DNA from: Perilla frutescens
Taxonomy: Eukaryota > Streptophyta > Magnoliopsida > Lamiales > Lamiaceae
Assembly: GCA_026008535.1 (NCBI GenBank)
Contig: BRKX01000007.1
Location: forward strand, 58,455,001-58,519,000
Direction of reading: 5' to 3'
Length of the DNA stretch: 64,000 bases
In this document: positions 44,695 through 55,794 of the stretch, one piece after another
How the letters are laid out: every line of letters begins with the position of its first letter
Position numbering within the stretch: the first letter of the stretch is position 1
Position numbers and translations under genes: made by a program
Notes under the pieces: generated by a model
Database searches by the model: none
Told to the model about the DNA's origin: nothing
What the model saw: only the letters and a program-made list of their open reading frames with translations

Positions 44695-46707
44695 GTAGGG
44701 TTTCGTCCGGAGGTCATAACTTTTGACTTGGTTGGAACCACGAGGCCCATAAGTACTCAAATCGAAGCTCTTTCAAAAATCTATAGTCTGAGCGTGACCA
44801 GAAAGCGTGACCCCATTCGAGTCGCGTTCTGAGGGGCTACAGCGCGACCATGAAACGCGACCCCCTCGGTCGCGTGTCACCAGCTTCAGAGAGCCATTTT
44901 TCTTTGGCTAAAACCCGACCCCAAAACGCGACCACCTTTGGTTGCGCCCTGTTTCAGAAATTTCACGCTATAAATACCACACTTCACCAATTTCTTCCAT
45001 TCTCTTCACTCTTGGACGATTTCTTCCCAACTTCTCTCAAGGAGTTTTTCTAGTTTTGGAGTGGAATCTCCCATCATCATCCATCAACTAAGGTAACCCC
45101 TATATCTCTTCTACTTGGGGATTAAACACCAATTTCTTGTTGAATCAAACCTAGGGTTTGTTTCCAAAAATTAGGGTTTTTAATTCTACTGATCTCCATG
45201 CTTTGATATCTCAAACATATGTTTTATTTACTCCATTGAAGCTATATGTGTTGTTAAATTGAAATCTCCATGGTTCATTGTTACTAGGGTTTGGATTTTT
45301 GCCCTAATTTCCCCCTTGTTTGTTGATGTTTGATTGGAAGAGTTGTGATGTCTTTATGAAGTTGATTTTCATGTATGTTAGAGCCCTAGGATGAAGGTGT
45401 TTGTATTTGAAATGTTTGGGTTTAAAAGATTTAAATTGAGTCATGATCATGTGGCTTAAATGTGTGCACGTAACGTGTTCGATTAAATGCTTCAAAGAGT
45501 TTTAATGTGTATTTTGAGTCCAAAATCATATTATGAGTTGGTATATCCATGATTATGCATATGAAGATGTATGAAATCCTTAAAGCAATGTATAACATGT
45601 GTTTGGTCACAATATGATTTAATTGTATAACTCGACGTCTAAAATGAAAAGAGGATTAAAAGGTGCTAGGTGACGTGTTGTGGCTCGAGGTGGAAAACTT
45701 GTGGGCGGCAAAGGAGTATTTCAAGGTTGAAAGTATTTTAAAGCGTCTCATAAGGTGGGGTAACTCTAAACTGTGAACACGTGTAAGGTTATAGTTATTG
45801 TTGTGCTGTGATTGTATAAGTATGAAGGATCTTCGAACCAGAGATAAAAGAGATCCTTCGGGGTCGACAAAGAGACCCTTCGGGGCAGAGATTCTTTGGG
45901 ATCGAATATAGACCTGTTAATGTCCTCCCTGGGGGGTAGTATGTCTGCTGGCATCCCTATAGGGCCAAAGATGTTCATTAACGGGGGCATCATGATGTTT
46001 AGACCCTACGGGGTTGAGACTAGTCTCCACAAAGTAAAGAAAAGTCCATATGTTATATTTTCACTTGTGCAATTAGCTATAACTGTTTGCAGTGTTCCCC
46101 ACTGAGTATGTTGTTAAATACTCACCCCATTCATTCAATGAATTTTCAGGTTGAGAAGTCGAAGCCGGAGTAGGAGCGTTGTGAACACAAGAGAAACCCC
46201 ACAAGCTTGTGTTTATCTTTTGCATGCTCTTCTTTTGAAAATTCTTACATTATTATTATTATTACATTGATCACTCTTTTTGCTTTATGATCAATGACCA
46301 TTGGGGATGGGAATAGCCCGATCTTTTGTAGGTTATGATGTGTATAACTTGATATTATGCAAAAACAATTTGAAGGCGGGTCGTTCGACCTTGGAGCCTT
46401 TTATGCATGAAGTATGTATGTTGAAATCGTGGATGGTAGACGGGCGGGTTGAGTAAGACCTATGAGCCCGATAGGTTAGATGCTTTTACTCAAATCCATG
46501 TTGTGTGACAAAATAGATATGATAGATTGCATGTTATAAATGCTTAATTGCGAAAAATTTATATTGAAAATTATAATGCCTTACCTCATCATGCTATTAT
46601 CATGTTTTGACCTTAGCTTCCGCTCATATTGAATATAAGTACACAAAATATGTAAGTAAATTGTATGTTAAGTGACGTGGCCAAACGGAGTAGTTTGGGG
46701 CGTTACA
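44695..46707 (+). repeat. 5' LTR of the outer element, second part
   Basis: Continues the outer LTR to GGGGCGTTACA and matches about 51208-53223. TATAAATA at 44969-44976 is the likely promoter. Repeated CCTTCGGGG-type GC hairpins occupy about 45850-46015, and the shared stem-loop lies at 46103-46124. Confidence 0.92.
46103..46124 (+). promoter_or_regulatory. Conserved LTR stem-loop (TGAGTAT/ATACTCA)
   Basis: A 7-bp perfect stem with an 8-nt loop, followed by CCCC and, after about 20 nt, TTTTCAGGTTGAG. The 3' LTR copy is at 52619-52640. Confidence 0.55.
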
Positions 46708-46710
46708 AAT

Positions 46711-46722
46711 TAGTATCAGAGC
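46711..46722 (+). promoter_or_regulatory. Degraded primer binding site (tRNA-iMet) of the outer element
   Basis: TAGTATCAGAGC lies 3 nt after the LTR end. It matches TGGTATCAGAGC except for one base. Confidence 0.75.
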
Positions 46723-47280
46723 GGGTCTACGCTCATGTAGACTTGTTCTGTATGTGTTTGATTTATGTGTGAGAAATGTGGGTGGTTTTTCACGACGGCT
46801 ACTCGGCTTGACTCCGATCCTAAGGTATGTACTTTTAAAGATTTTCAAGTATGAGTAATATGGAATGGGGGTGTGTATTATAGAGTGTGTCGGGAAAGAA
46901 GTTAAAGAGTTGAATAAATCGTGATAGCATGATAAAGAAAAGAAAGAATGGTCCGAAGTTGGACAAAAGAAAAGAAAAGAATGGTCCGAAGTTGGACAAT
47001 AAAGATGAATGAATTGTATTTGTTGTCACGATCAACTATGATGTTTTAAAAATTCCCGATACACGCTTTAAAGAAATGAAATCTTGAAAGTTGTGTGCTT
47101 TCTTGATTATGAAATGATGAAAAGTGCTTTAGTAGTCCTCGAATTAGCCTTAAAAATGACATTAACTTAGCGAGCTAGTGTGCCATGAAGCTATTCCGAG
47201 CTTAGCATTTCATGCAAAGATAATAGTGAATTGTTAAAGGGATTAATATTCCTTCGGGAAAGAAAGTTTCTTCTAGCAAG
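46723..47280 (+). other. Internal region of outer element where gag is missing
   Basis: AT-rich, non-coding sequence sits where gag should be. A direct repeat of GAATGGTCCGAAGTTGGACA occurs at about 46946 and 46979. I see no capsid or zinc-knuckle remnant. Confidence 0.5.
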
Positions 47281-48968
47281 TTGGAGTATGGCTTGAAGCC
47301 AGAAATCAATAATAAAGTGCTGAGAGCAGATCTTCATGTCTTGGAGATGCATGATTTCGACGTAATCCTAGGTATGGATTGGTTTAGTGGGAATCATGCC
47401 ACGATTCGATGTCGTGATCGTGAGGTCGAATTTGATTTTTCGGGAGAGCCTAAGTTAATCTTTTATGGTGCAAGAACGAGATCAACTCAGAGAATCATTA
47501 CAGCAATGAAGGCAATGAAGTTGTTGAAGAAGAAATGATGTCAGGGATTTATCGTTAGCATAGTGGAGTCAAGGTCCACTAAGGTGCAAGTGCCAGACGT
47601 GCCAGTGGTGAATGAATTTCCCGACGTATTTCCAAACGAGTTACCAGGAATTCTTTCTAACCGTCAGATCGAGTTCACCATCGACCTAGTGCCAGGTGCG
47701 GCACCAATATCTAAGGCTCTGTATAGAATGGCGCCAAAGGAGTTGCAAGAGCTCAAAGTTCAACTTCAGGAGTTGCTTGACAACAAACTAATCCGACCGA
47801 GTGTTTCACCATGGGGAGCACCTGTGCTATTCGTGAAGAAAAAAGATGGATCAATGCGGATGTGCATCGATTATAGAGAGTTGAATCGGTTAACGATCAA
47901 GAACAAGTATCCACTGCCGAGAATTGAAGATTTGTTTGATCAACTGAAGGAAGCCGGTGTGTTTTCGAAGATCGATTTAAGATTCGGCAATTATCAACTG
48001 AAGATCAAGGAGAGTGACATTCCAAAGACATCATTTAGAACGCGTTATGGGCATTATGAGTTCACGGTGGTGCCTTTTGGATTGTCTGATGCACCGGAAG
48101 TCTTCATGGACTTGATGAATCGAGTGCTCCATCCGTACCTCGACCAATTCATGATAGTTTTCATTAATGACATCTTGATTTATTCAAGAAGCAAGGAGCA
48201 GCATGCTGAGCATCTCAGAATCGTATTGAAGACGCTAAGGAAAGGAGAGTTGTATGCAAAATTTTCAAAATGCGGGTTCTGGTTAGAACGAGTGGCATTC
48301 CTTGGCCACGTGGTGACATCAAATGGAATCGAAGTAGACCCATCAAAGGTGGAAGCCATAGCAATTGGAAGACACCATCGAATGTTAATTAAGTCCGAAG
48401 TTTCCTAAGACTGGCGGGCAACTATAGAAGATTTATTGAGGGGTTTTCCAAGACATCGAGTCCTTTGACGAGATTAACAAGGAAGGATGAGAAGTTCCAA
48501 GGGAGTGAGAAGTGTGAACAAAGTTTTCAAGAATTGAAACGATGTCTCGTGTCAGCCTTAGTGTTGATCATCCCTGATGGGACTGTAGGCTTTGTCATTT
48601 ACAGTGACGCCTCGAAGCAAGGACTTGGGTGTGTTCTGATGCAACATGGAAAGGTAGTGGTGTATGCATCAAGATAGTTGAAGGTGCATGTGTATAATTA
48701 TCTGATGCATGATCTCGAATTAGCTGCTGTAGTTTATGCATTGAAGATTTGGAGGCATTATCTTTATGGAGGCAAGTGCGAGATTTACACCGATGACAAA
48801 ATCTTGAAGTACTTCCTCACCCAGAAGGAGTTAAATTTGCGTCAAAGAAGATGGTTGGAGTTGGTGAAGGATTACGACTGTACGATCTTATATCATCATG
48901 GAAAGACGAATGTTCTAGCTGATGTTTTGAGCCGAAAGAGCTATTTTCCAACCAAGCGAAGCCATTTG
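47281..48968 (+). pseudogene. Outer element protease-RT-RNase H remnant
   Basis: Fragments in order: protease end (FDVILGMDWFSGNHATIRC) at 47281-47538; RT at about 47563-48360 with LFVKKKDGSMRMCIDYREL, KIDLRFGNYQL and the active site as FINDILIYS, where FIDDILIYS is the norm, so one catalytic Asp is Asn; a frameshift near 48365-48410; RT thumb and RNase H (IYSDASKQGLGCVLMQ); a TAG at 48675-48677; then RNase H continuing to VLADVLSRKS. Stops, phase changes and the active-site change make it inactive. Confidence 0.92.
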
Positions 48969-50375
48969 AAGTTCAACTGACGTGTGCCATTCCATAGAAA
49001 CCTCGCCAAGAAGAAGGTACGTGGTGCTCAAGAAAGAGGAGACCCGAATAAGAAGATCGTTAAGAAGATAGACCTAGTATTCGGTAGATTGAGAGTTTCA
49101 GTATGATAGAAGTTTTTGTTGAGTCTTTTTATTCATTCTCGTGTTAATAGAATCGATTTGTTCATTCTCTTTTGGAATCGATTTGTCCTCTTGATAATTG
49201 AATCAATTGCCCTGCAATAGCTTCGCATCAATTGAAATTCTCCATTTGCACCATTTGAAATTCTTTGATTATATCCGCTGGGATAATTTTCAATCTTTTG
49301 AATGATACTTCTTTGATCATCAAGAATTAGTAATGGCATTTCCTTGATAGACTATGATGTCACCCTTGTGAAAATATTTTAGCACGGTTTTCAGTTGCTA
49401 ACCGTTGATTCCTTCATATCTTTGTCATATGCAAGAACCCTTCAAGTTTGTAAGTCCTCTAAAAAGGCAATGTTTTTTACATATATAACCTAGTGTTATA
49501 TCTCTTTCAGTTTTTGAGCTTGTTAAAGAATTGTTGATCAAGATAAAGCCCTCACTCTGAGGCATTCGTTTATTCTGTTCTCGCTCATAGAACTCAAGTG
49601 TGGATCTCGGAATAGAGCAGAGAGTTTATGGCAGTATTCCTTTTAGTCAAGGTTGGAGGAATAAGAGATATTATTTCCTAGTAGGAAGTAGAATCGAAGT
49701 AAGCGCTAGATGGTATTCTCTAAAGTTTAGGATATGCGTTTCCAAGAAAATTTCTCAGCTCGTTGTGTTTAGAGGGGATCTAAGGAATGTCGGTGTGTAA
49801 GTTCCGAGCACGTAGTTAAAAGTCCAGACATGCGATCGTTACGCCTGCAAGCGAAGGTGACCACCAGCAGGAGCCACGAAGTCAGACGACTACTCTAAGG
49901 AAAAGAGGCAACTGCGATGAAGAAGTTTAGATTTAAGTTGCGTTGAGAGTTGAAGAAGCACATCACGAAGTACGTCCCAAGAAGACAAAGAAGTCGAACC
50001 TCATGAAGTAAAGATAAAGATAAAGTGAGTTTTCGACGTGATAGAACGTGCAAGGAACCATCGATGTAAGTGCCTGATTATTCGAGTTTGACGTCTAGTT
50101 CAAGTTCATTGAAGTTTCTCAAAGCTGAGAGAAGTAAAGTTAGAAGCAAAAGTAAAGCCAAGCGAGATAAAAGAAGGATGGACTCGTTGAGACCGCACGT
50201 CCAGTGCTCAAGGAGCAAGTTTAGTGAATTTTTCTTTTATTCTGTTGCTCGAATAGTTTCTATAGGTCCGCTCGAATGGAAGATTATAAGGAGATCGTGT
50301 TAAGCGATGTTTGGAGAGAGATTTCACAAGGAAGAAAAGATAGAAGATGCTTAAGATTTGAAGAAGATAAGAAGA
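48969..50375 (+). other. Rearranged internal region, integrase not recognisable
   Basis: Where the integrase core should lie there is divergent sequence with short frames only. A degraded remnant resembling the post-integrase linker may occur near 50140-50190 (KSKAKRDKRRMDSL). I found no DDE motif. Confidence 0.45.
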
Positions 50376-50790
50376 AGAATCAAGATTGCACCAATGAGAG
50401 GAGTGACTAGATTTGGCAAAAAGGGGTAAGTTGCAGCCACGTTATGTGGGATCATTCGAGATTCTAGAAGAAAATAGGTGAAGTTGCCTATTGCCTAGCA
50501 CTACCTCCGGTTTTGGTGGGTGTGCACGATGTTTTTCAAGTGTCGTTGCTTAGACGATACGTGTCTAATCCCAGTCATGTCATTTCATATGACACAGTAC
50601 AAGTCTCTTAAGATAAGATGTATGAAGAAGTCCCAGTTGCCGTGATAGATTGGAGAGTTCACATTCTTCGAACCAGTGGGGTTCCCCTAATGAAAGCGCA
50701 ACAGAGTCGAAGTGGACCTGTAGAGGCCACTTGAAAGAAAGAAGTTGATATTATAGCTCGATATCAAAATTTATCAGAGATGTTAGGCTA
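50376..50790 (+). pseudogene. Integrase tail and chromodomain remnant of the outer element
   Basis: Reading across several frameshifts gives blocks homologous to the inner element's tail: APMRGVTRFGKKG, PRYVGSFEILEE, VGVHDVFQVSLLRRYV and VEATWKKEVDIIARYQ, ending just before the purine tract. All are broken by stops. Confidence 0.7.
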
Positions 50791-50810
50791 ATTTCGAGGA
50801 CGAAATTTTT

Positions 50811-50825
50811 AAAAGTTGGGGAGAT
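50811..50825 (+). promoter_or_regulatory. Polypurine tract of the outer element
   Basis: AAAAGTTGGGGAGAT abuts the 3' LTR, preceded by TTTCGAGGACGAAAT as in the inner element. Confidence 0.85.
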
Positions 50826-53223
50826 TGTGATACCCCGTCTCTTTTTCTAAATTATGAATTATAATTTTGGAAAATGAATTTGAATTAATATTGTTTGAAT
50901 ATTGATCATGTGAGTATGTTTGTATATTATGTCGTTGTTTTAATGCAGGTTGTTCCACTCGAGCTGATACGTCATAGCACAGTTACACTATGCTGAGTGC
51001 ATAATGGAATTTGAAATTTAACATTTAAATTGTCGAGTCATATGATAATGAATGAGTGTGTTTATATTTAATTTTGATTTGACATACCTCAATTTTATGT
51101 AATTTTGGTATGTGCATTAAATAAGTAGTGATGATGTTTTAAAAATTCAAGTTGTGTATTGTATGTGTTTTCGAAAATAGTATAAATCGAGGGTCTCGCT
51201 GAGTTTTGGTAGGGTTTCGTCCGGAGGTCATAACTTTTGACTCGGTTGGAACCACGAGGCCCATAAGTACTCAAATCGAAGCTCTTTCAAAAATCTACAG
51301 TCTGAGCGCAACCAGAAAGCGTGACCCCATTCGAGTCGCGTTCTGAGGGGTCTACAGCGCGACCATGAAACGCGACCCCCTCGGTCGCGTGTCACCAGCT
51401 TCAGAGAGCCATTTTTCTTTGGCTAAAACCCGACCCCAAAACGAGACCACCTTTGGTCGCGCCCTGTTTCGGAAATTCCACCCTATAAATACCACACTTC
51501 ACCCATTTCTTCCATTCTCTTCACTCTTGGACGATTTCTTCCCAACTTCTCTCAAGGAGTTCTTCTAGTTTTGGAGTGGAATCTCCCATCATCATCCATC
51601 AACTAAGGTAACCCCTATATCTCTTCTACTTGGGGATTAAACACCAATTTCTTGTTGAATCAAACCTAGGGTTTGTTTCCAAAAATTAGGGTTTTTCAAT
51701 TCTATTGATCTCCATGCTTTGATATCTCAAACATATGGTTTATTTACTCCATTGAAGCTATATGTGTTGTTAAATTGAAATCTCCATGGTTCATTGTTAC
51801 TAGGGTTTGGATTTTTGCCCTAATTTCCCCCTTGTTTGTTGATGTTTGATTGGAGGAGTTGTGATGTCTTTATGAAGTTGATTTTCATGTATGTTAGAGC
51901 CCTAGGATGAAGGTGTTTGTATTTGAAATGTTTGGGTTTAAAAGATTTAAATTGAGTCATGATCATGTGGCTTAAATGTGTGCACGTAACGTGTTCGATT
52001 AAATGCTTCAAAGAGTTTTAATGTGTATTTTGAGTCCAAAATCATATTATGAGTTGGTATATCCATGATTATGCATATGAAGATATATGAAATCCTTAAA
52101 GCAATGTATAACATGTGTTTGGTCAAAATATGATTTAATTGTATAACTCGACGTCTAAAATGAAAAGAGGATTAAAAGGTGCTAGGTGACGTGTTGTGGC
52201 TCGAGGTGGACAACTTGTGGGCGGCAAAGGAGTATTTCAAGGTTGAAAGGATTTTAAAGCGTCTCATAAGGTGGGGTAACTCTAAACTGTGAACATGTGT
52301 AAGGTTATAGTTATTGTTGTGCTTTGATTGTATAAGTATGAAGGGTCTTCGGACCAGAGATAAAAGAGATCCTTCGGGGTCGACAAAGAGACCCTTCGGG
52401 GCAGAGATCCTTTGGGATCGAATATAGACCTGTTAATATCCTTCCTAGGGGGTAGTATGTCTGCGGGCATTCCTACAGGGCCAAAGATGTTCATTAACGG
52501 GGAAATCATGATGTTTAGACCCTACGGGGTTGAGACTAGTCTCCACAAAGTAAAGAAAAGTCCATATGTTATATTTTCACTTGTGCAATTAGCTATAACT
52601 GTTTGCAGTGTTCCCCACTGAGTATGTTGTTAAATACTCACCCCATTCATTCAATGAATTTTCAGGTTGAGGAGTCGAAGCCGGAGTAGGAGCGTTGTGA
52701 ACACAAGAGAAACTCCACAAGCTTGTGTTTATCTTTTGCATGCTCTTTTTTTGAAAATACTTACATTATTATTATTATTACATTGATCACTCCTTTTGCT
52801 TTATGATCAATGACCATTGGGGATGGGAATAGCCCGATCTTTTGTAGGTTATGATGTGTATAACTTGATATTATGCAAAAACAATTTGAAGGCGGGTCGT
52901 TCGACCTTGGAGCCTTTTATGCATGAAGTATGTATGTTGAAATCGTGGATGGTAGACGGGCGGGTTGAGTAAGACTTATGAGCTTGATAGGTTAGATGCT
53001 TTTACTCAAATCCATGTTGTGTGACTAAATAGATATGATAGATTACATGTTATAAATGCTTAATTGCGAAAATATTATATTGAAAATTATAATGCCTTAC
53101 CTCATCATGCTATTAACATGTTTTGACCTTAGCTTCCGCTCATATTGAATATAAGCACACAAAATATGTAAGTAAATTGTATGTTAAGTGACGTGGCCAA
53201 ACGGAGTAGTTTGGGGCGTTACA
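50826..53223 (+). repeat. 3' LTR of the outer element, uninterrupted (2398 bp)
   Basis: Complete copy TGTGATACCCCG to GGGGCGTTACA. TATAAATA lies at 51484-51491, the GC hairpin cluster at about 52360-52530, and the stem-loop at 52619-52640. It shows the empty site (GAGTTTTGGTAGGG) of the inner element. Confidence 0.95.
52619..52640 (+). promoter_or_regulatory. Conserved LTR stem-loop, 3' LTR copy
   Basis: Identical stem to 46103-46124. Confidence 0.5.
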
Positions 53224-53237
53224 ATTGTGGCATTAAT

Positions 53238-54453
53238 TATTGGAAAATTGGATTTAATAATTGAGCCGTGACTCATTTTATCTGATTTTTGGTGATTGGG
53301 TTATTTAATTTTGGAGGAATTAAATAGCCTACGATTGATCTATGTTTTTTTGTAGTAGATAATTGTAGTAGTTTTATTTTCTCAAATCTGATTTTCGGTG
53401 AGTGAGAAATAAATAGTTGAAGTCGGTATAATGTGTTTAAAACACATTTAATTATCCCATATTGATTTCTTAACTTAGTTAAGAGGTGTATTTAAGTCTA
53501 TTAACACTTAAGTGTAATAACTAAGCGCACAAGGATATGGGCCATGAGCCCACACGCGCACACACGCGCGCCCGTCCGTGCCCGTGCCAGTGCTTGGTCT
53601 CGGTCTCGTCCTCAGACTTGGACTTGGATCTTGGCAATTAGAATTTTGGCGTACGTGGGCTTCTGAGGCCTAGTCGTTATGGTTTTCTGGTTTGGAAACT
53701 GACGGGGTGTGGAGCGGGTCGGCAGCGGTTCTACGGGTCGGACGTTCGGTTCTTGGGTCGTGGGTGCACTTGGTGGTGCACGTCCAGCTTGAGTTGTGTA
53801 ACTCCCACCTGGAGCTGGTGGAGTTAGTGGGGCTGGAGTGTAACCTCAAGTAACTCCTGAGAGAGTCAAAGTCTGCAGCTGTCTTGGACACGTGTCCGAA
53901 TCTGTGGGGACAAAGGACACCTGTCGGGATCTGCAGGAGTTGGAAGCTGTAACTTCTAGAGAGGCTTGATGACAGAGCTGTAACTCATGGAGGTTGCACC
54001 ACCTGGTTTGAATGCCCTCAAACTCTAGCTGTCTCTTACAGTGGAAATGTGTCTATAAATAGGACATTCCAACATGCAAAACATCCTAAATTCTGCACAA
54101 GCATCTATCATCTTGCCTGCATAAGTTCCCTTCGTGTCTTACGCTCCCAGTTCTCGACATTAGCTAGTTCGCTGGAGCCTTGCCAGAATTGTGGTGATAC
54201 TGCCAGAAGGACGAAGTCGTTTCATCTTTGAGAGACAATCTGCCTAACTGTGAGCACTAGCCGGGGCGTATTTGTCTTGCAGAGAGAGGTCCCCTCAACT
54301 CGGCTTACCAGAATCCGATTCCAATTTCAGTTTGGTTTACTTTGTTATTTAAAGTTTATTGTATCAATTCTATTCTACTCTTCCTTCTTCTTGTGTACTT
54401 CAGATTGTGTACTTCTTCTTGTGTACAATCGCAAGATAAATAACCATTAAACA
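53238..54453 (+). repeat. 5' LTR of the copia element
   Basis: Shares long stretches with the right LTR (TTTAATAATTGAG, GGAGGAATTAAATAG, GGACATTCCAACATGC). TATAAATA lies at 54054-54061. About 330 bp (about 53665-53995) have no counterpart in the right LTR. A GC-rich CACACGCGCG tract lies near 53553. Confidence 0.75.
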
Positions 54454-54468
54454 TTTACCTTTGCTGGA

Positions 54469-55794
54469 ATGGTGACTTCATCAACTGTCGTTGCACCCAC
54501 GAGGACCATTCCCCATGGCTAAGCTGAGAAGCTGGAGAAGTTCTTCGGTTTGGACTTTAAGAGGTGGAAGCAAAAGATGTTATTCTACCTGACCACTTTG
54601 GGAGTTGCAAGCTACATCAAAGATGATACTCCAGTGATCGCTGAAAATGTGTCGGACGTTAACAAATGAATGGCACATGATCAATGGATCAATGGAGATT
54701 TCCTTTATAAAAATTATGTTTTAAATGGCTTAGTAGATAGTTTATATTCTGTATACAACAATGTAACTAGTGCTAGAAAGCATTAGAAAAGAAGTAAAAA
54801 ATGGAGGATGTCGGAACTAAAAAATTCGTGGTGGCAAAGTTCCTCGATTACAAGATGGTGGACACCCGGTTAGTGATGGATCAAGTGCAAGAGCTTCAGC
54901 TCATTGTGCACGACGTTCATACTGAAAGGATGGTCCTTCCCGACTCTTTCACTATTGATGCAGTGATTAATAAGTTTCCACCATGTTGGAAAGACTTTAA
55001 GAGCTATCTCAAGCACAAGTGAAAGGAGATGACTTTTGAAGACCTTGTGGTTAAGCTTCAAATTGAAGCCGATAATCGAAAGACAGATCTGAGAGTACGA
55101 GTTTTGATCAAGGCAAAGGCTAACTTGATGGAACATGGTGGACCATCAAATAGCAACAAGAGGAAGCGCCCGGGTCAAGTTGATAAAGGGAAGAAAGTCG
55201 ATGATGAAGTTCAACGGCAATTGCTTCAATTGTGACAAGCCGGGGCACATGTCCAAACATTGCACGGCTCTGAAGAAGAAGCATATCAATTATGGTGCAC
55301 ACATGGTGGAACACAACAACAAAGGTAAAGGAAAAACACGTCAAGATGATTGGGATGACGATGATTTGGTTGCGATTGTGTTTGAAGCCAACCACATGGA
55401 TAACCCGAGAGAGTGGTTCATCTACACCAGGGCCACTTGTTATGTTTGCTCCGACAAGGCCTCATTTGCTATCTACAAATCTGTTGAGGGTAGCAAGTTG
55501 CACATGGGAAATAACACCTCGTCTAAAGTGGCCGGTGTAGGCAACGTGATTTTGAAGTTGACTTCAAGCCAGAAGCTAACTCTGAAGGATGTGCTGCATG
55601 TCCTGGACATCCGTAAAAATCTAGTTTTGGGCTCGCTGTTAGTCAATCATGGTTTTAGACTAGTGTTTGAGTCTGAAAAGTTTATTTTGAGCAAGTATGG
55701 AAGGTTCCTTGGTCGAGGTTATCTCGCCAATGGGCTTTTCAAAATGAATGTAATGGCTATGCACCGTGTTGCAAAAAAAGTGATAATAAAGTGA
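54469..55794 (+). pseudogene. Copia gag and protease region
   Basis: Starts at an ATG at 54469. Fragments: LEKFFGLDFKRWKQKMLFYL, a TGA, NYVLNGLVDSLYSVYNN, a TAG, KFVVAKFLDYKMVD and PPCWKDFKSYLKHK (54801-55022), then a phase change to a zinc knuckle CFNCDKPGHMSKHC (about 55230) and the protease region at 55135-55794. The usual protease DSG is altered: WFIYTRATCYVC occupies the position where W-DSGA-x-HVC is typical, so the catalytic Asp is lost. Confidence 0.88.

Larger units (their letters stand above)
33147..53223 (+). mobile_element. Outer Ty3/gypsy chromovirus carrying two nested insertions
   Basis: Begins TGTGATACCCCG and ends GGGGCGTTACA, with ATTGT at 33142-33146 and 53224-53228. The LTRs are 33147-46707 (interrupted from 33530 to 44689) and 50826-53223. 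The internal region (46708-50825) lacks gag and most of integrase and keeps broken protease, RT and RNase H. I count on the order of 45 LTR differences over about 2.0 kb (near 2%). It is older than the element inside it, as nesting demands. Confidence 0.93.

Noticed and set aside
45896..52621. Pairs of similar short ORFs (44850/51365, 45304/51820, 45766/52282, 45896/52412)
   Set aside because: They are the same LTR sequence seen twice in the two LTRs of one element, not a gene family; frames overlap the GC hairpin array on both strands.
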